A stretch of 64,000 nt of DNA from CAVSRC01 sp963743015 (GTDB lineage Bacteria > Pseudomonadota > Alphaproteobacteria > Rhizobiales > Kaistiaceae): contig CAVUOD010000007.1 in NCBI GenBank assembly GCA_963743015.1, forward strand, positions 124,001 to 188,000. Direction: 5' to 3'. Shown in pieces: positions 40,164 through 49,969 of this stretch (positions within the stretch are counted from its first letter, which is position 1; every line of letters begins with the position of its first letter). Position numbers and translations under genes: made by a program. Under the pieces are notes generated by a model. The model was not told where the DNA came from and ran no database searches. It saw only the letters and a list, made by a program, of their open reading frames with translations.

Positions 40164-40983
40164 TCAGCGGCCTGCCTTGCCGGCCAGCGCCTCGGCCGCC
40201 GCAAGGATCGCCGCGTCGGTGGTCAGCGCCGTGGTGACGCTGCCGGCTTTCTCGCTGTAGGGCGCACCGTGCAGCGCCGGGTCGCGCCATGGGCCGGTGG
40301 AGATGGTGATGGCGCGGAAGACCAGACGGCCATCGACGCGCGCCAGATGCATGCCGCCCGAGGCGCCGCCGACGGCATCGCAATCGCTGCGATAGAAATT
40401 CGTCTTGCCGCTCGATACCGGCACGCGCTTGACCGTGCAGCCGCGCACCACCGGCATGGTCGGATCGAGCGTCTCCATGTCCGCCGGGTGGGCGGTGAGC
40501 ACGATCAGGCGATCGCCGGCGCGCGGGCGTGTCGCTGCCGGCGGGAACGGCTCGGCATTCCTGACCGGTGTGGCGAGGCGGACGACTGCCCAATCGTTGT
40601 TGGAGCCGGGCTTGGGCGGAAGCGCACCGAAACGGGCGTGTGCCGCGTCGGTCAGCAGCCGAATCCAGTCGCTGCCCGGTGCCTGCGGGCGGAAGAAGCA
40701 CTTTTCCGCGCGCCGGCCGTTCTCGAAGAAGGTGTGGGCGGCGGTGAGCACCAGATCGTTGGCAAGGAACAGCGCCCCGGAGGCGAGCGCCGGCTTTAGC
40801 CCCGAAACAGGCGACATGGCCGGAGACGGCGCGGATCCGCGCGATCTCCTGCGCCGAGAGGCCGAGCTTCGGCCCCAGCGCGGCCAGCGCTTCGCGGTCG
40901 TCCGTGCCGATGATGTTGGCGGCGGATGGGGCGGCCCATGCCAGAAAGGCGACTGCGGCAAGGAGCGTGGCAAAGGGTTTCAT
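40164..40983 (-). CDS. Exported trypsin-like serine protease, frame broken near 40803
   Basis: Begins with a signal peptide (MKPFATLLAAVAFLAWAAPS, cleavage near SAA-N). After a frame slip near 40803 the chymotrypsin-fold domain follows: the histidine in LVLTAAHTFFENG, the aspartate in NNDWAVVRLATP, and the serine in CDAVGGASGGMH, where GASGG replaces the usual GDSGG. Two cysteines flank the serine loop. Total about 273 residues. Likely periplasmic; substrate unknown. The single slip sits where both frames are well conserved, so an indel error is likely. Confidence 0.8.
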
Positions 40984-41103
40984 CAGGTCGTCACCTCACA
41001 CTCCGGGCTCACCCGCGAGTCGTCTGGATGCCCGCCTGCGCGGGCATGAACGGAGGTAGGATACAGCACGAAAAGACCGCCGGACCCAAGCCAATCCACT
41101 CCA

Positions 41104-41836
41104 TGAGACCGCTGCTGCATCCGAGCCTCGTCAACGGCCGTTTCGGCGATCCGGCGGTCTATGTCGAGCACCTGTTCGCGCGCCAGGCGCTGCTCATCGA
41201 CCTCGGCGACATCACCGGCCTGCCGGCGCGCAAGATCAACCGCATCGACACGGTCTTCGTCTCGCATGACATGTCGACCATTTCATCGGCTTCGACCATC
41301 TGCTGCGGATGCTGGTCGGCCGCGACAAGACGGTGTCGCTGTTCGGCCCGGCGGGCCTGATCGACGGCGTCGCGCGCAAGCTCCACGCGTATACCTGGAA
41401 CCTGGCCGAGCGCTATGCCGACGACCTCACCTTCGTGGTCAGCGAGGTCGACCGCTCCCAGGCCATGCGCACGGCGCGGTTCCGCCTGCACGCGCGCTTC
41501 GCGGCCGAAGAAATGGCCAGCCGGCGCCTGGAAGACGGTGCTCTCAACCGACCCGGAACTCAGCGCCACCGCGGCGGTGCTCGACCACGGCGTGCCCTGC
41601 CTCGGCTTCGCTCTGGTGGAACCGGTGCACATCAATGTCTGGAAGACGCGCCTTGCCGAGCGCGACCTGCCGATCGGCCCGTGGCTCGCCGACCTGAAAC
41701 GGGCAGTCGTCGCCGGCGCGCCGGACGACTTGCCGATCGAAGTCCGCGAGCAACCGAGCGCTCCGGTCCTGCGCGAGATGCCGCTCGGGGCCCTGCGCGA
41801 GGTGCTGACGCCCGGAAACCCCCCCCCCCCCACTAG
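41104..41836 (+). pseudogene. RNase Z-like metallo-beta-lactamase hydrolase, frameshifted and C-terminally truncated
   Basis: N-terminus MRPLLHPSLVNGRFGDPAVY is followed by INRIDTVFVSHD; one lost base near 41268 hides the metal motif SHDHVDHFIGFDHLL. Later blocks are RDKTVSLFGPAGL, DHGVPCLGFALVEP and HINVWKTRLAE, as in rhizobial ribonuclease-Z-like hydrolases of about 330 residues, with a second slip near 41545. The gene then runs into thirteen C and stops at TAG 41834 after about 240 residues, so the C-terminal zinc ligands are missing. Truncation or a faulty join at the C run are the alternatives. Confidence 0.7.
41819..41831 (+). repeat. C13 homopolymer between two convergent genes
   Basis: Thirteen consecutive C. 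It is immediately followed by ACTAG, whose palindromic CTAG can serve as stop codon for both convergent genes. Confidence 0.9.
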
Positions 41837-42113
41837 CCCCCTCCTCTCTCCCGTAGCGCTGGGCGGCGCGCGCCTTGGCCTTGGCCGCTTCGACGTCGCG
41901 GTTGCGCGGCGGAGCGTTGATGACGAGGTCCTCGAGCAGATGGTGGGCGATGTGCGCCACCTCTTCCACCGCGCGGTTGAAGACCGCCTCGTTGGCCTTG
42001 GACGGGTGCGTGAAGCCGCTGATCTTGCGGACGAACTGGAGCGCCGAGGCGCGGACCTCGTCGTCGGTCGCCGGCGGATCGAAATTGGCAAGCGTACGGA
42101 TGTTGCGGCACAT
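41833..42113 (-). CDS. DUF2277 family protein
   Basis: Starts MCRNIRTLANFDPPATDDEV and continues ALQFVRKISGFTHPSKANEA, FNRAVEEVAHIAHHLLEDL and INAPPRNRDVEAAKAKARAA, the diagnostic sequence of DUF2277, a short family of unknown function. The family normally ends just after ARAAxR; here a one-base slip next to the G-rich tail is needed to reach the stop at 41833. Otherwise the frame reads on through the homopolymer without homology. Confidence 0.8.
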
Positions 42114-42175
42114 GGGATCAGCTCCTTCCCGAGCGGGGAACCATAGCAGCGCAGCGCGAAAGCCGCACGCCCGCC

Positions 42176-42706
42176 TCACGGCAGATTGGCGATCGCCGCC
42201 TCCGCAATCTGCTTCTCCTCGGCAATCGCCTTGGGACTCGCCGGCACATTGCGGCTGACGACCAGCTTGTCGCCGTGGGAGAAGACATGCAGCTGCACCA
42301 TGACGCTCGAGGTCACCAGGAAGGCAGCATCGCCGACGCCGGAGAAATCGGCCACCTTCGGCTTGTCGATGCCGGGCGGCGGCTCGTCCTCGAGGACGGT
42401 CTCCTTCTGATCGGCGACTTCGCTGGCGAGATCACGTTGCGGCAGCGCGCTCGCGATCAGCATGAAGCCGCTGCCCACCGTGCCGCCGTGATAGAGGCAC
42501 ATGCTGACATCGGGCGCCCCACCGCCGGCGTCGACCGGCTTGGCACTGATCGGCGTGCCGAGGATCTGGCGGATAAGGTCGGGCGCGACCAGCTTGCAGG
42601 CGTCTGGGGCACCGGCAGCCAGCGCCATGCTGGTCCCGGCGGCAATCAGGCCGGCAGTCATGACGACGGCCGCAGCCGTCGAACGGATCATCGGGGGATT
42701 GAGCAT
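42176..42706 (-). CDS. Exported protein of unknown function
   Basis: A 176-residue protein with a signal peptide (IRSTAAAVVMTAGLIAAGTS). The mature part (DACKLVAPDLIRQILGTPIS, MCLYHGG, FSGVGDAAFLVTSSVMVQLH, KLVVSRNVP) has two cysteines and the pattern of small exported alpha/beta domains related to DUF3558-type proteins. ATG 42706 follows a GGAGG. No neighbour points to a role. Confidence 0.65.
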   Translation of the reverse strand: MLNPPMIRSTAAAVVMTAGLIAAGTSMALAAGAPDACKLVAPDLIRQILGTPISAKPVDAGGGAPDVSMCLYHGGTVGSGFMLIASALPQRDLASEVADQKETVLEDEPPPGIDKPKVADFSGVGDAAFLVTSSVMVQLHVFSHGDKLVVSRNVPASPKAIAEEKQIAEAAIANLP

Positions 42707-42825
42707 GCGGCCCTCCTCAGCAAATCCCGCCGATGCCTGCGCACCGGCGTTTTCGCTCAGCCCCTGCCACCCGCAAAAGCTAGTGCGTGGGCCCGACAAA
42801 CGCAAATCCGCCGGCAGACCGGCCC

Positions 42826-45497
<2,672 letters not shown>

Positions 45498-45501
<4 letters not shown>

Positions 45502-46580
45502 GAAGCCAACTCGAAGGGTTCGAGGCCTGACAGCCGCATGGCTGCCGGCGGATGAGGGATGATGCGCGGCGGAACGCCTTCGACGGCGGCCGCAATGGCG
45601 CGGATATGGTCCGGCGTGGTGCCGCAGCAGCCGCCGACGACATTGACGAAGCCGGCACGCGCGAACTCGCCGAGCATGGCGCTCATCGCCTCCGGGCTCT
45701 CGTCATATTCGCCGAACTCGTTGGGGAGCCCCGCATTGGGATAGGCGCAGACGAGCGCATCGGCGACGCGTGCAATCTCGGCGATATGGGCGCGCATCTC
45801 CTTGGCACCCAGCGCGCAGTTGAGCCCGATGGTGAGCGGCCGGCCGTGGCGCACCGAATACCAGAAGGCGGTCGGCGTCTGGCCCGACAGCGTGCGCCCC
45901 GACAGATCGGTGATCGTGCCCGAGATCATGATCGGCAGGCGCTTGCCGGTCTCGGCAGCGAGCTGCTCGACGGCGACGATGCCCGCCTTGACGTTGAGCG
46001 TATCGAAGACCGTCTCGAACAGGATGAAGTCGGCGCCGCCCTCGGCCAGACCGCGCGCGGCCTCACCATAGGCAACCACCAGATCGTCGAAGGTGATGCT
46101 GCGGAAGCCGGGATTGTTGACGTCCGGCGAGATCGAGGCCGAGCGGTTGGTCGGGCCGATAGCGCCGGCAACGAAGCGCGGCTTGTCCGGAGTCTCGGCG
46201 CTCACCTCGTCGGCCGCCGAGCGCGCCAGGCGGGCGCCTTCGCGGTTCATCTCGAAGGCCAGGTCTTCCATGCCGTAATCGGCCTGCGCCACCCGCGTCG
46301 AGGAGAAGGTGTTGGTCTCGACGATGTCGGCCCCGGCGCGCAGATATTCGCAGTGGATGGCGCGGATGGTATCCGGCTGCGTCAGGATGAGCAGGTCGTT
46401 GTTGCCGCGCAGATCCTTCGGCCAGTCCTTGAAACGCTCGCCGCGGAACTGGTCTTCCGTGAAGCGATGCGACTGGATCATCGTGCCCATGGCGCCGTCG
46501 AGCACGAGGATGCGCTTGGCGGCGATGGCGCGGAAGCGGGCTTCGACTTCGGGCTGTGTGGACATGGCGGACGCTTTCAT
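45498..46580 (-). CDS. metH: Methionine synthase, homocysteine S-methyltransferase half (MetH part 1)
   Basis: A 360-residue protein holding only the homocysteine-binding (beta/alpha)8 barrel of MetH: RILVLDGAMGTMIQSHRF near the start, VETNTFSSTRVAQADYG, GLNCALGAKEMRAHI with the first zinc cysteine, and NVVGGCCGTTPDHIRAIA with the other two. In most bacteria this module is fused to the rest of MetH. ATG 46580 shares four bases with the vapC stop; ATG 46565 (MSTQPEVEAR) is an alternative. Confidence 0.94.
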
Positions 46581-46999
46581 TCCCAGGGATTGACCAGCGC
46601 GACGCCGATATCGGCAAAATCGCGCGTGTTGCGTGTGACCAGGGTGAGGTCGTGGACCATGGCAGTGGCAGCGATGAGCGCATCAACCGCGGGCCGCGGC
46701 CTGACGCTGGCGAGTTCGCCCCATAGCCGCGCGATCGGCAGATCGACTGGCAGGATGCGCGGACCGTAGTCGGCCTCGATCGACGCGATCCATGCGTCCA
46801 GCCGATCGGCATGGTCCACGTCGTTCCGCCGCTGGAGCACCGCGCCCCTGCGCAGTTCACCGACGGTCAGCACGCTGATGAACGTGTCCTCTTTGCTGAT
46901 CGCACGAACGAAGGCGAGCACGCGCGCGTCGGGCTGTCGGCGGTTCACTTCCGACAGCACGTTGGTGTCGAAGAGGTAGCCGATATCACTCAAGGTCAA
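46577..46999 (-). CDS. PIN-domain toxin (VapC/FitB-like)
   Basis: A 140-residue PIN ribonuclease, the toxin of a type II toxin-antitoxin pair. Acidic active-site residues: GYLFDTNVLSE (Asp), SVLTVGELRRGA (Glu), RPAVDALIAATAM (Asp) and TLVTRNTRDF (Asp/Asn region). It starts at TTG 46999, inside the antitoxin gene's last codons (14-base overlap), and its stop overlaps the start of metH part 1. VapC-family toxins cut RNA; FitB-like members pair with Phd-type antitoxins as here. Confidence 0.9.
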   Translation of the reverse strand: MTLSDIGYLFDTNVLSEVNRRQPDARVLAFVRAISKEDTFISVLTVGELRRGAVLQRRNDVDHADRLDAWIASIEADYGPRILPVDLPIARLWGELASVRPRPAVDALIAATAMVHDLTLVTRNTRDFADIGVALVNPWE

Positions 47000-47253
47000 T
47001 GTCGCGCCCCGTATCGCTCTTGTCGCGCTCGAGGTCGACGCCTTCCAGGATCGGGCCGCTGCTCAGCAGGAATTCGACGAAGCTCTTCTTCGGCTTCGCC
47101 CTGCCGTTGCTGAGCGCCTCGTATTCGGCTCGCCGACAGCACCACGGCGCGCGGCTTGCCGTGCTTGGTGATGGTCTGCGGCCCCTCGCTCTGGGCGCGC
47201 TCGATCACCTCGCTGAAATGCGTCTTGGCCTGCTGCACCTGCCAGGTCGTCAT
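46986..47253 (-). CDS. Phd/YefM-family antitoxin, frame broken near 47130
   Basis: Starts MTTWQVQQAKTHFSEVIERA and EGPQTITKHGKPRAVVLSAS, the DNA-binding N-terminal half of Phd/YefM antitoxins. One extra base near 47130 (GCGAGCCGAATAC) breaks the frame; the continuation EYEALSNGRAKPKKSFVEFL and DLERDKSDTGRDIDLE is the typical acidic toxin-binding tail with stop TGA at 46988-46986. An antitoxin cannot be lost while the toxin is intact, so the break is probably a sequence error. ATG 47253 follows a GGAG. Confidence 0.8.
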
Positions 47254-47265
47254 TGCACATCTCCA

Positions 47266-47309
47266 ATTCTGGTCAGACTGACCACAATATAGGTCGTTCT
47301 GACCAGAAT
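47266..47309. promoter_or_regulatory. Tandem dyad operators of the toxin-antitoxin pair
   Basis: Two dyads, GGTCAGACTGACC (47271-47283, perfect) and GGTCGTTCTGACC (47292-47304), have centres 21 bases apart, two helical turns. They are also enclosed in a perfect 11-base inverted repeat, ATTCTGGTCAG at 47266-47276 and CTGACCAGAAT at 47299-47309. They lie 13 bases upstream of the antitoxin ATG, the normal place for conditional autoregulation by an antitoxin-toxin complex. Confidence 0.75.
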
Positions 47310-47329
47310 CTATACACCTGCCGGAGTCG

Positions 47330-48241
47330 TCATGCGGCCGCCTCGCTCGGCGTCGGTCTCGCCGGTCGCACGCCAAGCAGATGGCAGATGGCGTAGACCA
47401 GGTCGGCGCGGTTCATGGTGTAGAAGTGGAAGTCGGTGACGCCGCGCTCGACCAGATCGAGCACCTGCTCGGACGCCACCGCCGCAGCGATCAGTTGGCG
47501 CGTATCGGGATCGTCTTCAAGCCCGTCGAAGCGCTCCGCCAGCCATGCCGGCACGCTCGCCCCCGCCTTGACGGCGAAGCGCGCCGTCTGGGTGAAGTTG
47601 GTGACCGGCACGATGCCCGGCACCAGCGGAATGTCGATATGCGCCGCCGCCAGGCGGTCGCGGAAGGCGTCGAACAGGTCGTTGTCGAAGAAGAACTGGG
47701 TGATCGCCCGATCGGCGCCGGCATCGACCTTGCGCTTGAGGTTGTCGAGTTCGGTCCGCCAGTCCGGGCTCTCCGGGTGGCGCTCGACATAGGCCGACAC
47801 CGACACTTCGATCTTCGGATAGCGGCGCTTGATCGCCTCCACCAGATCGCCGGCATGGCCGTAGCCGCCGGGTGTGGGCACATAGGGCGTGCCGAGGCCG
47901 GTTTCCGGGTCGCCGCGCAGCGCCACGATATGGCTGACGCCAAGCGCCGCATAGCGGTCGACCACGCCGTCGAGGTCCTCACGGGTGGCGCCGACACAGG
48001 TCAGATGCGCGGCGGGATGGAGGCTGGTTTCGGCAATGATGCGCTTCAGCGTGGCGTGCGTGCGCTCGCGGGTCGAGCCGCCGGCGCCATAGGTCACCGA
48101 GACGAAATGGGGTTCCAGCGGCGCCAGCCGGGCAACGGAGTGCCACAGGGTCTCCTCCATCTTCTCGGTCTTCGGCGGGAAGAACTCGAACGAGACATTG
48201 AGCCCGCTCTCGCCGCGGGCATTGGTCTTGATCTGGGTCAT
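47330..48241 (-). CDS. metF: 5,10-methylenetetrahydrofolate reductase MetF
   Basis: FAD-dependent reductase making 5-methyl-THF, the methyl donor of MetH. The 303-residue TIM barrel shows NVSFEFFPPKTEKMEETLW at the start, FVSVTYGAGGSTRERTH, HLTCVGATREDL, IVALRGDPE and ITQFFFDNDLFDAF. ATG 48241 shares one base with the stop of the upstream regulator gene (TGATG). The toxin-antitoxin pair lies between metF and metH. Confidence 0.96.
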   Translation of the reverse strand: MTQIKTNARGESGLNVSFEFFPPKTEKMEETLWHSVARLAPLEPHFVSVTYGAGGSTRERTHATLKRIIAETSLHPAAHLTCVGATREDLDGVVDRYAALGVSHIVALRGDPETGLGTPYVPTPGGYGHAGDLVEAIKRRYPKIEVSVSAYVERHPESPDWRTELDNLKRKVDAGADRAITQFFFDNDLFDAFRDRLAAAHIDIPLVPGIVPVTNFTQTARFAVKAGASVPAWLAERFDGLEDDPDTRQLIAAAVASEQVLDLVERGVTDFHFYTMNRADLVYAICHLLGVRPARPTPSEAAA

Positions 48242-49251
48242 CAGGCCACCTCGCGGCTTGCGGCCGGCTCGTCGGCCATTGCCATGCGCTTGTCGCGGGC
48301 GAGCAGCAGCGTCACGGTCAGCTTGCCGGACGCATCGTCGCCGGCAGGCAGATCGCGTGCCGTGACCAGCGCCAGGCCGGCGCCGTCGAGCCACTGACGC
48401 ACGGCCGAGGGGGCGAAGCCGAGACGGCGATGGGCATGGCGCTCGCGCAGGAACTCCAGGTCGTGCGGCGCGAAATCGACGATCAGCAGGCGGCCGCCGG
48501 GGCGCAGCACGCGCGCGGCTTCGGCGATCGCCCGCTCCGGATCGCTGAGGAAGTGCAGCACCTGATGCACGGTCACCAGATCGAAGGCATCGCGCGGGAA
48601 CGGCAGGTGCTGGATGTCGCCGAGGCGCACCTGAGCCTTGGCGATGCCGGCGCGGTCGAGATTGGCGCGGGCAACCGCCAGCATGTCCGCCGACGCATCG
48701 ATGCCGACGGCACGGTTGTAGAGCGGGGCGAACAGCTCCAGCAGGCGGCCGGTGCCGGTACCGAGATCGAGCATCGACTCGAACGGGCGCTCGCCGACGG
48801 CCACAACCATCGCCGCCTCGACCGCGGCCTCCGCCACGTGCAGCACACGGATCGTGTCCCACTCGCCGGCGTGATCGGCAAAATAGCGTCGTGCCGCTTC
48901 CGCGTGCTCCTGCTTGACCGCCGCCAGGAATTCGCGGTCGTGCGCCAGCACAGGATCGCCGTCATCGATCAGCGCCAGCAGGTCGCCGGCGAAGCGCCGC
49001 GCCGGCCCCTGGTCGGTCAGGCGATAGAACACCCAGGCACCCTCCGGATAGCGATCGATCAGACCGGCTTCCGCCAGCAGCTTCAGATGGCGCGAAATGC
49101 GCGGCTGCGACTGGCCGAGAATGGCGGTGAGGTCCTTCACCGTCAGCTCGGCCTGACCGAGCAAAGCGAGGATGCGCAGGCGCGTCCTCTCGCCCGCTGC
49201 CTTCAGCGCGGTGATGGCGGTATCGACGGCAAGCGGGGCCGCTTCGACCAT
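48241..49251 (-). CDS. ArsR-type regulator fused to a SAM-dependent methyltransferase
   Basis: A 336-residue two-domain protein. Residues about 10-90 are a winged-helix ArsR domain (GERTRLRILALLGQAELTVK, GQSQPRISRHLKLLAEAGLI). Residues about 130-310 are a class I methyltransferase domain with MLDLGTGTGRLLELFAP and VLRPGGRLLIVDFAPHDLEF. Regulators of this build are known next to metF, metH or ahcY, where they are thought to sense SAM or S-adenosylhomocysteine (SahR type). Placement directly upstream of metF, one base overlapping, supports the same job here. Confidence 0.9.
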   Translation of the reverse strand: MVEAAPLAVDTAITALKAAGERTRLRILALLGQAELTVKDLTAILGQSQPRISRHLKLLAEAGLIDRYPEGAWVFYRLTDQGPARRFAGDLLALIDDGDPVLAHDREFLAAVKQEHAEAARRYFADHAGEWDTIRVLHVAEAAVEAAMVVAVGERPFESMLDLGTGTGRLLELFAPLYNRAVGIDASADMLAVARANLDRAGIAKAQVRLGDIQHLPFPRDAFDLVTVHQVLHFLSDPERAIAEAARVLRPGGRLLIVDFAPHDLEFLRERHAHRRLGFAPSAVRQWLDGAGLALVTARDLPAGDDASGKLTVTLLLARDKRMAMADEPAASREVA

Positions 49252-49275
49252 AGGCGCGTTCCTTTCACGCGAGAT

Positions 49276-49291
49276 ATAAAGATATCCTTAT
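49276..49291. promoter_or_regulatory. Palindrome upstream of the ArsR-methyltransferase gene
   Basis: ATAAAGATATCCTTAT, 14 of 16 positions symmetric, lies 24 bases upstream of the ArsR-methyltransferase start. AT-rich dyads of this size are what ArsR-family methionine-cycle regulators bind. It is the best candidate for control of the metF-metH unit. Confidence 0.6.
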
Positions 49292-49378
49292 GCGTAAATT
49301 GAGCCCATGGCAATGGCTCAGTGCTGGCGGGCCGGCCAAGCGATTGCTATCATGGATTGATTTTGCGCTTATATAATC

Positions 49379-49390
49379 AACCGATAGGTT
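49379..49390. promoter_or_regulatory. AACC-GATA-GGTT dyad upstream of the plus-strand arsR gene
   Basis: The dyad AACCGATAGGTT lies 23 bases before the GTG at 49414, within TATAATCAACCGATAGGTTAA. AACC-N4-GGTT cores are a common operator type for this ArsR branch. Autoregulation is inferred. Confidence 0.5.
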
Positions 49391-49413
49391 AAATAGCCTC
49401 GGGAATAATAACA

Positions 49414-49746
49414 GTGACATCGCTTCCCGCCGTCTTTGATGCCCTCTCCGACCCCACCCGCCTGGCCATCGTCGAGCGCCTGCTCATCGAAGGCGAGCGT
49501 TCCGCCGGCGAGATTGCTGCGCCCTTCCCCATGTCCAAGCCGGCGATCTCGAAGCACCTGCGCGTGCTCGAAAATGCCGGGCTGATCGAACGCCGGGCCG
49601 AACGCCAATGGCGGATGGTGCGCGTGCGTGTCGAGGCGATCCGCGCCGTCGACGACTGGGTCGGGCACTACCGCCAATTCTGGGACACCCCGCCGGATGC
49701 CCACACACCGTTGATTGGCGGCGACGACGACGGCATCGCCCACTGA
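49414..49746 (+). CDS. ArsR-family winged-helix regulator
   Basis: A 110-residue regulator: FDALSDPTRLAIVERLLIEG, ERSAGEIAAPFPMSKPAISK, HLRVLENAGLIERRAERQWR. This is the ArsR branch that usually partners an SRPBCC (AHSA1) protein rather than a metal sensor; no metal-binding cysteines are present. Here no SRPBCC gene follows, only the aroG attenuator. Start is GTG 49414. Confidence 0.88.
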   Translation: MTSLPAVFDALSDPTRLAIVERLLIEGERSAGEIAAPFPMSKPAISKHLRVLENAGLIERRAERQWRMVRVRVEAIRAVDDWVGHYRQFWDTPPDAHTPLIGGDDDGIAH

Positions 49747-49762
49747 GGCTCGAACAAGCGGC

Positions 49763-49791
49763 GTGACAAGCCCGACGATCTCGCCTATAGG
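49763..49791 (+). promoter_or_regulatory. Promoter of the aroG leader
   Basis: GTGACA at 49763-49768, a 17-base spacer, and TATAGG at 49786-49791. Transcription would begin at about 49797-49799, which is the ATG of the leader peptide (49798), so the transcript appears leaderless. Confidence 0.7.
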
Positions 49792-49797
49792 ACGCTC

Positions 49798-49881
49798 ATG
49801 ATCAACGCAGCCACCACCTATTTTGGCTACTGGTTTAGCTATCCGCACACACTGGCGGAGGCAGGGGCGAGTTCGATCTGA
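49798..49881 (+). CDS. 27-residue aromatic leader peptide of aroG
   Basis: Reads MINAATTYFGYWFSYPHTLA then EAGASSI and a TGA stop. Residues 8-15, YFGYWFSY, hold three Tyr, two Phe and one Trp, a run that makes sense only as a sensor for charged aromatic tRNAs. There is no ribosome site because transcription seems to start at the ATG. The trpE leader of Sinorhizobium meliloti is likewise leaderless, which is a precedent. The stop lies 25 bases before the terminator stem. Confidence 0.82.
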   Translation: MINAATTYFGYWFSYPHTLAEAGASSI

Positions 49882-49934
49882 AGACCTGAGACAGCGAATT
49901 CCCGAGAGCCGCCAGACCGACTGGCGGCTTTTTT
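49852..49934 (+). terminator. Transcription attenuator of aroG (antiterminator/terminator)
   Basis: Terminator: AGCCGCCAG (49907-49915), loop ACCGA, CTGGCGGCT (49921-49929), then T-run to 49934. An upstream copy CTGGCGG at 49852-49858, inside the leader peptide's codons for LAE, can pair instead with CCGCCAG (49909-49915) and would prevent the terminator. Ribosome stalling at the aromatic codons (49819-49842) would leave 49852-49858 free and favour read-through. Confidence 0.85.
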
Positions 49935-49969
49935 GTTGCCGTCGGCGGATCGATCCAAGGAGCAGGACC

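Noticed and set aside
41104..41836. Intact ribonuclease Z
   Set aside because: The HxHxDH motif is out of frame and the C-terminal zinc ligands are missing in the assembled sequence.
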